Below, piece after piece: positions 1 to 6,126 of a DNA stretch of 64,000 nt (its first letter is position 1; every line of letters starts with the position of its first letter). This DNA is from Algoriphagus ornithinivorans (GTDB lineage: Bacteria; Bacteroidota; Bacteroidia; Cytophagales; Cyclobacteriaceae), in the NCBI RefSeq assembly GCF_900115305.1, contig NZ_FOVW01000001.1, forward strand, positions 372,001-436,000. The letters are read 5' to 3'. The notes beneath the pieces are model-generated. The model had not been told where the DNA came from. It was given only the letters and a program-made list of their open reading frames with translations, and searched no databases. The position numbers were made by a program, and so were the translations under genes.

Positions 1-2
1 AA

Positions 3-425
3 AGTCTGCTATTTTATCTCCGAAAGCACCTAGCTTTTTCAGATTTGCAGAAGCTGGTTACCTTTCTTCGGACTCCTGATTTTTCTAAAGATTTTAAAAT
101 CACTTTCAAGGATGAAAATTCAGGCCAATATGACTTTAGGATTACTTCTTATGAGAATGAGTTCAGCAAGCATTTAGTCTTCTTTTTATTGGAAGAAAAT
201 CAATGCGAGGAAATGAAAAATTGGTATCAACAGGATGTTTCCTGGATCATTTCCCACATTTTCAGAAAAAATGTTGCAAATGCCTTGGGGCTATTGGATT
301 ATCTCAAAGAAAATGATGAGCTCAATTCCAACCCTGTATATACCGACAAGGAATTGATCAAGCTCATCAATAAGGAGATTGAAGAATTGGATAATAATTT
401 AATCGCTTATTCGAGGTTGAAATAA
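3..425 (+). CDS. Hypothetical protein, 5' end outside the window
   Basis: The reading frame is open from base 3 to the TAA at 423-425, so the true start lies before the window. A TTG at 45 is possible but the coding-like sequence runs straight through it. The visible part (about 140 residues) is soluble, charged, rich in Asp, Glu, Asn and Lys, and ends in a long Lys/Glu-rich helix. No signal peptide or membrane segment is visible. I recognise no family. It is convergent with the small regulator gene that ends 34 bases downstream. Confidence 0.6.
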   Translation, partial: SLLFYLRKHLAFSDLQKLVTFLRTPDFSKDFKITFKDENSGQYDFRITSYENEFSKHLVFFLLEENQCEEMKNWYQQDVSWIISHIFRKNVANALGLLDYLKENDELNSNPVYTDKELIKLINKEIEELDNNLIAYSRLK

Positions 426-459
426 AGGCCTTCAAAATTCCACCCACGAATAGCCGAAT

Positions 460-654
460 CTATTCCTCATAGTGAAATATTTCCTCAATGGAGAGTTCAA
501 ATAGCTTGGATAGCTTGAAGGCAGTTGGCAAACTGGGGTCAAACTTTTCTTTTTCTATCGCATTGATCGTCTGTCTGGAAACCCCAATAATTTCAGCCAA
601 ATCCTCTTGAGTCATATTTTTAACGACTCTTAATTCCCGGATACGATTTTTCAT
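460..654 (-). CDS. Small XRE-family (Cro/CI-type) transcriptional regulator
   Basis: This 64-residue protein is almost entirely one helix-turn-helix domain. It has the usual order: RELR, then MTQEDLAEIIGVSRQTINAIE (turn and recognition helix, about residues 14-34), then a PSLPTAFKLSKLF helix. Such minimal regulators in Bacteroidota and Firmicutes are often encoded with a small multi-helix membrane protein, as here. Its start codon overlaps the stop of that membrane gene in an ATGA, which implies translational coupling. The inferred role is autorepression through the palindromes at 1061-1118, upstream of the pair. Confidence 0.9.
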   Translation of the reverse strand: MKNRIRELRVVKNMTQEDLAEIIGVSRQTINAIEKEKFDPSLPTAFKLSKLFELSIEEIFHYEE

Positions 655-1052
655 AGATACCGCTTTCTATTGATCACCAAAGCAATCATGTAAGTGATAC
701 CAATAAACATGACCAGATATCCTATCTCAGCATCAAAAGGGATGATATCCTTTTGGTCTAAAAGTGAAAATGTCAGTCCTACTACAACTGCCAAACCCAG
801 AGTGATTCCCATGGCTTCCAAATGAATTTTGCGTTCGAGTTCATCAAAATGATTGAATAAATCCCTGTTCGCTAAAATCATTAATACTCCATTTGCGAGG
901 TTGACTACAATGGCAAAAGGAGTGAGGAAGGGGTGATTATCCCAGATAAACTCAGGTCCGAAGGTGGCGATAGCCATAGTTGCTACCCAGGTCCAAGTCC
1001 AAATTGCCAGTTTTTTGACTCGTTTGTTTCTTTCAAGTTTCATTGATTCCAT
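651..1052 (-). CDS. Four-helix membrane protein paired with the XRE regulator
   Basis: This 133-residue protein has four likely membrane helices, at about residues 15-31, 45-61, 82-100 and 110-127. A charged loop (NRDLFNHFDELERKIHLEA, about 62-80) lies between helices 2 and 3. The basic N terminus (KLERNKRVKK) should be cytoplasmic. It is the first gene of a two-gene operon with the XRE regulator. The start at 1052 is the first ATG; a second in-frame ATG at 1043 is also possible. The function is unknown, and I infer that its level is set by the regulator it precedes. Confidence 0.8.
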   Translation of the reverse strand: MESMKLERNKRVKKLAIWTWTWVATMAIATFGPEFIWDNHPFLTPFAIVVNLANGVLMILANRDLFNHFDELERKIHLEAMGITLGLAVVVGLTFSLLDQKDIIPFDAEIGYLVMFIGITYMIALVINRKRYL

Positions 1053-1060
1053 GATTTTTA

Positions 1061-1118
1061 TGTAAAGTTGACTTTACAAATGTAAAGTAAGTTTTACAAA
1101 AGTCAAGTTTTATTTACA
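1061..1118 (-). promoter_or_regulatory. Three phased 18-bp palindromic operators
   Basis: Site 1 (1061-1078) is TGTAAAGT-tg-ACTTTACA, a perfect 8-bp-arm palindrome. Site 2 (1081-1098) is TGTAAAGT-aa-GTTTTACA, with TGTAAA/TTTACA arms. Site 3 (1101-1118) is AGTCAAGT-tt-TATTTACA, with one good half-site. The starts are exactly 20 bases apart, about two helical turns, so bound dimers would sit on one face of the DNA. The array overlaps the predicted promoter of the downstream membrane protein/regulator pair. The obvious candidate ligand is the XRE protein encoded there. Confidence 0.75.
1077..1106 (-). promoter_or_regulatory. Predicted Bacteroidota-type promoter of the XRE operon
   Basis: On the minus strand a -7 box TACATTTG (1084 down to 1077) matches TAnnTTTG exactly. 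A TTGAC (1106-1102) lies 17 bases upstream as the -33 element. Transcription would start near 1070 and give a leader of about 17 bases. The promoter lies entirely within the palindrome array, as expected for repression by occlusion. Confidence 0.6.
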
Positions 1119-1366
1119 TTTAATTTATGATCTTTAGCGAATTACTTCTTTTGAAACCGATAATTTCCTTCTTAGAAGTTATTAGATGATGACTTTATTA
1201 AAGATTAATTGAAAGAAGTAGAGTAGATTTTGACAATGTGGCAGGCGACCCACAGAACTGAGGATGAGAAGATAAGAGCTCAGTTGGACCTTGGTTATTC
1301 CCTAGAAAATAAGCTACATTAGAAGTTTCTCTTAAGAAAAAGTACTCCACCTATACCAATAAACCT
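1119..1366. other. Intergenic spacer, nothing recognised
   Basis: Beyond the operator array, this divergent spacer between the membrane gene and the hydrolase shows no convincing ORF, hairpin or promoter motif. Confidence 0.5.
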
Positions 1367-2305
1367 ATGAACCTCACTAAAAATTTTATTCTGGGATTAT
1401 TCCTCTTTTATGTCTCTTCTGCTGTGGCTCAAGATGGAACCATTTATCCGCTAAAGGCTCCTGCCGAACCCAATGCCATTCCTCTTGGCACTGGAGGTGT
1501 AGCTGACCAACCTTCCACAGAGACATGGTTTCTCCAATGGGGCGACCCCATGGCTAGAAACATTACTACTGCAACCCTAACTCCATTTCTACCTGAACCG
1601 GGAAAAGGGAATGGTGCGGCAGTTATAGTTGCACCGGGAGGAGGTTATAGATGGCTTTCTATGGGAAATGAAGGCTGGGAAGTAGCAGAAGCACTAGCTA
1701 AGCAGGGAATCGCTGCTTTTGTACTTAAGTACAGGCTTTTTCCTACTCCAGAATCTCTGGATGACTTCACGGCATGGATGAATCGTCCCCGATCTGCACC
1801 AGCTCCCCCTTCTGATACAAATCAAAATAATGAAACTCCAAGACTACCCCAGATGGATCTTTCAAACCAGCTTGAAGATGCCGAGGCTGCTTATGCCATG
1901 ATTATTAGTAGGGCTAAGGAGTGGGGAGTCGATACAGACAGAATAGGAATGATAGGTTTTTCAGCCGGTGCTGGCCTCACTATGCACTCCACGTTAAACT
2001 CACAAACCATGAAACTTGCATTTATAGGTCCGATTTATGGGGGAATGGGGCCTGTTGAAGTGCCGAAAGATGCTCCTCCAATGTTTAATGTAATAGCTAC
2101 GGATGATTTTCTTTTTAGAGGGCAGTTTGGAATAATCGAGTCCTGGTACAAGGCAGGCATTCCTGTTGAATTACATCTTTACCAAAATGGCGGTCATGGC
2201 TTCGGCTTGGGAAATCCAAATAGAACAAGCAATCGTTGGTTTGATGCCTTTATTCACTGGCTTGATGTCAATGGCTTTCTTAAAGCTGATTCCGGAAATA
2301 GGTAA
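1367..2305 (+). CDS. Secreted alpha/beta hydrolase (BD-FAE/acetyl-xylan-esterase-like)
   Basis: The 312-residue protein has a signal peptide ending near residue 21 (YVSSAVAQ). An oxyanion-loop motif APGGGY follows at 89-94, then the nucleophile elbow GFSAG with Ser199. Likely acid residues are Asp246/Asp247, and the catalytic His is His277 in GGHGFG. This is the order of esterases related to dienelactone hydrolases and carbohydrate acetyl-esterases. The protein should act in the periplasm or outside the cell. A proline-rich insert (about 141-162) separates the oxyanion region from the nucleophile. The gene stands alone and ends at a strong terminator, so it is probably monocistronic. The exact substrate cannot be read from the sequence. 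Confidence 0.85.
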   Translation: MNLTKNFILGLFLFYVSSAVAQDGTIYPLKAPAEPNAIPLGTGGVADQPSTETWFLQWGDPMARNITTATLTPFLPEPGKGNGAAVIVAPGGGYRWLSMGNEGWEVAEALAKQGIAAFVLKYRLFPTPESLDDFTAWMNRPRSAPAPPSDTNQNNETPRLPQMDLSNQLEDAEAAYAMIISRAKEWGVDTDRIGMIGFSAGAGLTMHSTLNSQTMKLAFIGPIYGGMGPVEVPKDAPPMFNVIATDDFLFRGQFGIIESWYKAGIPVELHLYQNGGHGFGLGNPNRTSNRWFDAFIHWLDVNGFLKADSGNR

Positions 2306-2361
2306 AAATAGACTCTAAGTCTGCATCTTTTTTATATTAAAAGTTCATGTTTTGAAACAGT

Positions 2362-2391
2362 AAAAGCCACTCAGAAATGAGTGGCTTTTTT
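2362..2391 (+). terminator. Intrinsic terminator of the secreted hydrolase
   Basis: A perfect 12-bp stem (AAAAGCCACTCA / TGAGTGGCTTTT) closes a GAAA tetraloop at 2374-2377 and runs into Ts, 57 bases after the hydrolase stop. Confidence 0.9.
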
Positions 2392-2914
2392 CATCTTATT
2401 TGAATTAACTCAACTTGAAGCCAAACTATTTTGCTAAGGTTAATTACTAATATTAAAATGAGAATGAATTGCAATTGGAAAAAATTTAGGAAAATCAATC
2501 CATAGCAAATAAACCTAGCCAGATTTTTACCTGATGACTTGGCTTTTTGGTGCTTTTGAAAATCGCATAGTCTTAAATTAATCTAATGTATGTCCCCATT
2601 ATAAGTATTCTAATACCTTAAAAACTTTCTGGATGAGAAAAAACTTGAAGTAGACAAGCTTAAAGGCGAATTTCAAGATCAGTGAAATTAAATGAGGTGT
2701 TAAAAGTTGAGAGTAGCTATTTTAAAGGGTGGGATTTTTTTTAGGCAATAAATTCATGGAAAATTTAAGTGCCTCTAAGGCCAAGATTTGCTAGCTCATA
2801 CCTGTTTTTCAAAGGGGATTTTAATGTAACTCTTACGTAAAAAAGAGAGTTTAATAAACATGCCCTAGATACATAGGTAGGTAACTTTTATTTAAATAAC
2901 TCAAAGAAACGACC
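2392..2914. other. AT-rich spacer without a recognised gene
   Basis: About 520 bases with no convincing ORF, RNA or repeat. The stretch just before 2915 (many A/T, several TAAA runs) presumably carries the promoter of the next gene, but no clear TAnnTTTG box is visible. Confidence 0.4.
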
Positions 2915-3292
2915 ATGCAGAAGCCTTTTCTCCTTATGCTTATACTTATCAGCTCCTTTACCTACCTCTCTCATGCACAAAGTGTAGGTGGTGTGCCACT
3001 CGAAGATATTAAATCAACTTATATTCATCTTTCAAGAGTAGGATTTACTTTCAAATCAAAAATTAGAGTTAGTGTTGATTTTGGTCAGAGAGTAAGTGGT
3101 GAAAGGTTAAATGAATCTTTCATATCAGACTCAGATGGAAGATCGATTGAATTCAACTCTATGATAGATGCTCTGAATCTTTTTGATCTTCTAGGCTATG
3201 AATATATCGATTCCAATTGTGTTGATGAAGATTGGCCAGGTCAGTATTTACTTCGAAAAAAAAAGCCAGAATTGGTTAGGGAAGAGGAGTGA
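2915..3292 (+). CDS. Small secreted hypothetical protein
   Basis: The 125-residue protein has a clear signal peptide (basic MQK, hydrophobic LLMLILISSF, cleavage after SHAQ near residue 22). The mature part is about 100 residues. It has a predicted beta-rich middle (KSKIRVSVDFG) and an Asp/Cys segment (DSNCVDEDW), and it ends in a charged tail (RKKKPELVREEE). It contains one cysteine. I do not recognise the family. It looks like one of the many lineage-specific periplasmic proteins of Bacteroidota. Confidence 0.65.
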   Translation: MQKPFLLMLILISSFTYLSHAQSVGGVPLEDIKSTYIHLSRVGFTFKSKIRVSVDFGQRVSGERLNESFISDSDGRSIEFNSMIDALNLFDLLGYEYIDSNCVDEDWPGQYLLRKKKPELVREEE

Positions 3293-3422
3293 GATTAGGC
3301 AGCGAATTTTATAACAAGTAGCCTTTTGGGCTAATCAATGTCCATTAAAGATTGGATTAAATGATTCCGTGCTTGTTTTGGCCATACTTCTACTGACATC
3401 ATAACTTTTGGTATTTTTAATA

Positions 3423-3631
3423 AGGATATCCGCTTTCTAACCAGGATTGATAAAAATACGGCTTATTGTCAGCTACAAGGATCAGAATCCGGAAGCTTCG
3501 CCTGCCAACCATAGCTGGGTCTTCCCTGTCTGCCGGTAAGCAGGGGTCTTGGGTCGCCTGTACTGAGCGAAGTCGAAGTATCCAACCAGTCAAGCAAAGA
3601 AAATAAGGCAACTGGCATGATTGCGGATAAT
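3423..3631. repeat. MITE-like dispersed repeat, copy 1 (long form)
   Basis: This is the first of three copies (others at 5460-5606 and 20950-21086). Shared blocks in order: TATCCGCTTTC at the left end, ACGGCTTATTGTCAGCTA, GGATCAGAATCC, GAAGCTTCG, GTCAAGCAAAGAAAATA, and GATTGCGGATAAT at the right end. The ends form a short terminal inverted repeat (TATCCGC / GCGGATA). This copy is about 70 bases longer because of extra sequence between GAAGCTTCG and GTCAAGC. The extra part includes the GAGCGAAGTCGAAGTA word common in Bacteroidota spacers. No transposase is encoded. Confidence 0.7.
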
Positions 3632-3775
3632 CAGATTTTTTAAACTATGTGACTTATAATTTCTATGTGGTTTAAAAAATTTTTCTCCGTGATATCCTTA
3701 GCGGTCTTTGCAGCTCAGCGGTGAAAAATAATTTAAAGTTTAAAAATTAGCCCCATTTTCCAGTTTGATTGCCAA

Positions 3776-3870
3776 GCTCCGAAGGAGCAGGATTTCTTAG
3801 AAATTAGCAATTAAAACTAGTGTTTGTTTCAGCTCCAAAGGAGCGAGATATAAAAAGTTTCAAGGTTAAA
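3776..3870. repeat. Short-hairpin pair, copy A
   Basis: Two 13-base hairpins, GCTCC-GAA-GGAGC (3776-3788) and GCTCC-AAA-GGAGC (3832-3844), start 56 bases apart. A third small palindrome, TTTCTTAGAAA, lies between them. The whole block is repeated at 4730-4824 with the same 56-base spacing. Confidence 0.7.
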
Positions 3871-3909
3871 TAGGCCATAAATAATCGAATTTTTCGAATT
3901 CAAGTATCA

Positions 3910-3933
3910 AACCACCCTAGCGGTGGTTTTTTT
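3910..3933 (+). terminator. Orphan intrinsic terminator
   Basis: Stem AACCACC / GGTGGTT with loop ctagc, followed by a run of seven Ts on the plus strand. The nearest upstream plus-strand gene ends at 3292, over 600 bases earlier, so its transcript is not obvious. Confidence 0.65.
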
Positions 3934-4119
3934 ATGCTCAAAAAATCCGACAATGGTGTCTTTTTCCATGGAAAATTGAAGTTTCCCCAATTTCATTTCG
4001 AGTCAATCGAGAAGGAATGATGAGACCTAATATGTCTTCCAATTTTTCACTTAATCTCATCAGCTTTGATTAAATTAACCTAGAAATCGTCCCAGTCTTA
4101 ATTTCTCACTTAAATTTCC

Positions 4120-4533
4120 ATGACACCTAAAAAAATCATCATTTCTTCCCTTATTTCTGCTCCCATAAAAAAAGTTTGGGATTATTATACCGACCCTGCT
4201 CATATCATCAATTGGAATTTTGCAGATCCTAGCTGGCATTGTCCCCATGCCGAAAATGATTTGAGGGTAGGAGGTAGGTACCTAGCTAAAATGGAAGCTA
4301 AAGACAATAGTTTCGGATTTGACTTTGATGCAAATTATATTGAAGTAAATCTAGGTAGAGACTTTACTTATCAATTTGGTGATAGGCTTGCATCCGTCTC
4401 ATTCCAGATAATTGATGGGAAAACCGAAGTCACTATTGCTTTTGATCCAGAAACAGAGAATTCAATCGAATTGCAGAGGAATGGCTGGCAGGCAATCCTG
4501 AATAATTTTAAAAAGTATACAGAGGAAAATTAA
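4120..4533 (+). CDS. SRPBCC/AHSA1-like domain protein
   Basis: The 137-residue cytosolic protein has the features of the SRPBCC (Bet v1-like, AHSA1 branch) fold. The opening strand ends in APIKKVWDYYTDPAHIINW, with the helix-breaking DP and W typical of the family. Next is a GGRY strand (RVGGRYLAKMEAKD) and a late strand (KTEVTIAFDPE). It closes with a long C-terminal helix (LQRNGWQAILNNFKKYTEE), whose GW...L...L pattern is typical. These proteins bind hydrophobic ligands in a cavity; the ligand is not known. The gene is flanked on both sides by repeats. Confidence 0.85.
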   Translation: MTPKKIIISSLISAPIKKVWDYYTDPAHIINWNFADPSWHCPHAENDLRVGGRYLAKMEAKDNSFGFDFDANYIEVNLGRDFTYQFGDRLASVSFQIIDGKTEVTIAFDPETENSIELQRNGWQAILNNFKKYTEEN

Positions 4534-5024
4534 TGTTATTTATAACTGATTTGCTGCCTAAAAGTCTATAATACAGCTTACTACCAGCCTAAATAAACTG
4601 TTTGGAGAGTTTGAAGTCTCTCGTCGTAGCATAGCGAATCAGCGTTTTTGCCTTCTGCAAATAGAGGAAGTGGAAAAGGAATGGGGGCAAAGTTTAAAAT
4701 GGATAGTTGATTTTTAGGTTTATTAATCAGCTCCAAAGGAGCAGGATTTCTTAGAAATTTGAGGCTAAAACTAGTATTTGTTTCAGCTCTGAATGAGCGG
4801 AATAAAAAAAGTTTAAAGTAATGCAGCTAAGCTTTATTAGACGCCACTTAAAGCAATCCTATCTAATTTAAATTTACCTTCATTTTGTTTAAAGGCTTTC
4901 AGAATTGAATCTTATTGCTTTTAAAGCTCCCTCTTTTGGTCCTCCCAATATCAATGGCTTCGCTCATTCAAAGGGATAGCAAATCTGTCGCAGACAGGGC
5001 TTCTCGCTCAGAGATGTATAAATG
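4534..5024. other. Gene-free spacer with a repeat block
   Basis: Contains the second short-hairpin pair (4730-4824) and a degenerate patch near 4960-5015 (CGCAGACAGGGCTTCTCGC type). No ORF is credible here. Confidence 0.5.
4730..4824. repeat. Short-hairpin pair, copy B
   Basis: GCTCC-AAA-GGAGC (4730-4742) is followed 56 bases later by the slightly broken GCTCT-GAA-TGAGC (4786-4798). The sequence between and after them (GGATTTCTTAGAAATT, AAAACTAGT, TTTGTTTCAGCTC) matches copy A at 3776-3870 at most positions. Confidence 0.7.
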
Positions 5025-5052
5025 AAAAAAGCCGATAAAAATATCGGCTTTT
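5025..5052 (-). terminator. Terminator downstream of tRNA-Asn
   Basis: Stem GCCGATA / TATCGGC with an AAAA loop. On the minus strand it is followed by six Ts (5030-5025). It lies just after the tRNA 3' end, and its flanking A/T runs let it work in both directions. Confidence 0.8.
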
Positions 5053-5058
5053 CTAATT

Positions 5059-5135
5059 TGGCTCCCCCTCTTGGGCTCGAACCAAGGACCCCATGATTAA
5101 CAGTCATGTGCTCTAACCAGCTGAGCTAAGGAGGA
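5059..5135 (-). tRNA. tRNA-Asn (anticodon GTT)
   Basis: The minus strand folds as a full cloverleaf. The acceptor is TCCTCCT pairing with AGGGGGA. The D arm carries AGCTCAGCTGGTTAGAGC. The anticodon stem CATGA/TCATG encloses CTGTTAA with GTT in the centre. The T arm is CTTGG-TTCGAGC-CCAAG. The discriminator base is G (5062), and CCA appears to be encoded at 5061-5059. It stands alone and has its own terminator. Confidence 0.97.
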
Positions 5136-5459
5136 ATTTTTACTGGTTGCGCTATCCCTTTCGGTTAACGTGTTGCAAATGTAGAGGCATCTTTGATTTT
5201 TTCCAAACCTAGAAATAAAAAATGTTTGATTTTTTGAGCCTATTGCCCTTTCTGATTCTTTCTCAGGGACTTATTTTTTTGCTATTTCCTGTGTTGCTTT
5301 CCATTCCCGTTAATGAAATCAGAATTTGACAGCAGTTCAACACTCTGAATCATCCAAATGCCATTTTTTTGATTGAAAAGATGAGAAGGAATGCTGTGGC
5401 TCCTGATTTTACATAAAAAAGTTTAATGAATTAGAACCACAATTCCATAAATTAAGAGG

Positions 5460-5606
5460 AATATCCGCTTACTTACCATATAAGAAGAAGAATACGGCTT
5501 AGAATTAGCCATAAGGACCAGAATCCCCAAAGCTTCGGTCATCGGTCATCGGTCTTCCCAGCGGCCAAACAAAGAAAATATGTTGACTGGGAAAATTGCT
5601 GATAAT
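5460..5606. repeat. MITE-like dispersed repeat, copy 2
   Basis: Begins ATATCCGCTTACTTACC and ends ATTGCTGATAAT. Between them are AATACGGCTTA, AAGGACCAGAATCC, AAGCTTCGGTCATCGGTC and AACAAAGAAAATATGTTGACTGG, all shared with copies 1 and 3. GGTCATC is duplicated inside this copy. It ends 37 bases before the molybdenum hydroxylase operon, so it may sit in that operon's promoter region. Confidence 0.7.
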
Positions 5607-5643
5607 AATTTAAATTAATCTCAACCTGAAAAAAAACATTGCC

Positions 5644-6102
5644 ATGCCTACTTATAATCTGACAATCAATGGGGAACAAAAATCGGTTGAAGCCCTAGAG
5701 GATATGCCCTTGCTTTGGGTAATTCGCGATTTGCTGGACCTCAAAGGAACCAAATTTGGCTGTGGTCAAGCGCTTTGTGGAGCCTGTACCGTTCACCTGG
5801 ATGGTACAGCTATTCGCTCCTGCTCATTGCCTATTTCTGAAGTAGGAAATGCCCAAATCACCACTATTGAAGGGCTTTCGGAAAATGGAGGTCATCCCCT
5901 GCAACAAGCCTGGGTTGAGCATATCGTACCCCAATGCGGCTATTGCCAAACCGGTCAGATCATGAATGCAGCTTCTCTGCTTCAATCAAACCCCAATCCA
6001 TCCGAAGAAGAAATCGAACAAAGTATGGCGGGGAATTTATGCCGTTGTGGAACCTACAATCGTATCAAGACAGCCATTCAGTCAGCCGCCAAGAACTTAT
6101 AA
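5644..6102 (+). CDS. Molybdenum hydroxylase small subunit, two [2Fe-2S] (IorA/CoxS-like)
   Basis: The 152-residue protein has the normal length and both iron-sulfur modules of this family. The N-terminal plant-type ferredoxin domain uses Cys40, Cys45, Cys48 and Cys60 ([10 protein letters not shown]...C). The C-terminal helical domain uses Cys98, Cys101, Cys133 and Cys135 (CGYC...CRC). It carries electrons from the molybdopterin site of the large subunit, encoded 24 bases downstream. No signal peptide is present, so export would depend on its Tat-bearing partner. No FAD subunit is encoded nearby, which resembles the two-subunit isoquinoline 1-oxidoreductase type. Confidence 0.93.
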   Translation: MPTYNLTINGEQKSVEALEDMPLLWVIRDLLDLKGTKFGCGQALCGACTVHLDGTAIRSCSLPISEVGNAQITTIEGLSENGGHPLQQAWVEHIVPQCGYCQTGQIMNAASLLQSNPNPSEEEIEQSMAGNLCRCGTYNRIKTAIQSAAKNL

Positions 6103-6126
6103 TCATCCCTCCAAAACGCTTCTAAG

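Noticed and set aside
3417..3611. Minus-strand 64-residue ORF
   Set aside because: It lies inside MITE-like copy 1 and translates that repeat; the related copies do not keep the frame.
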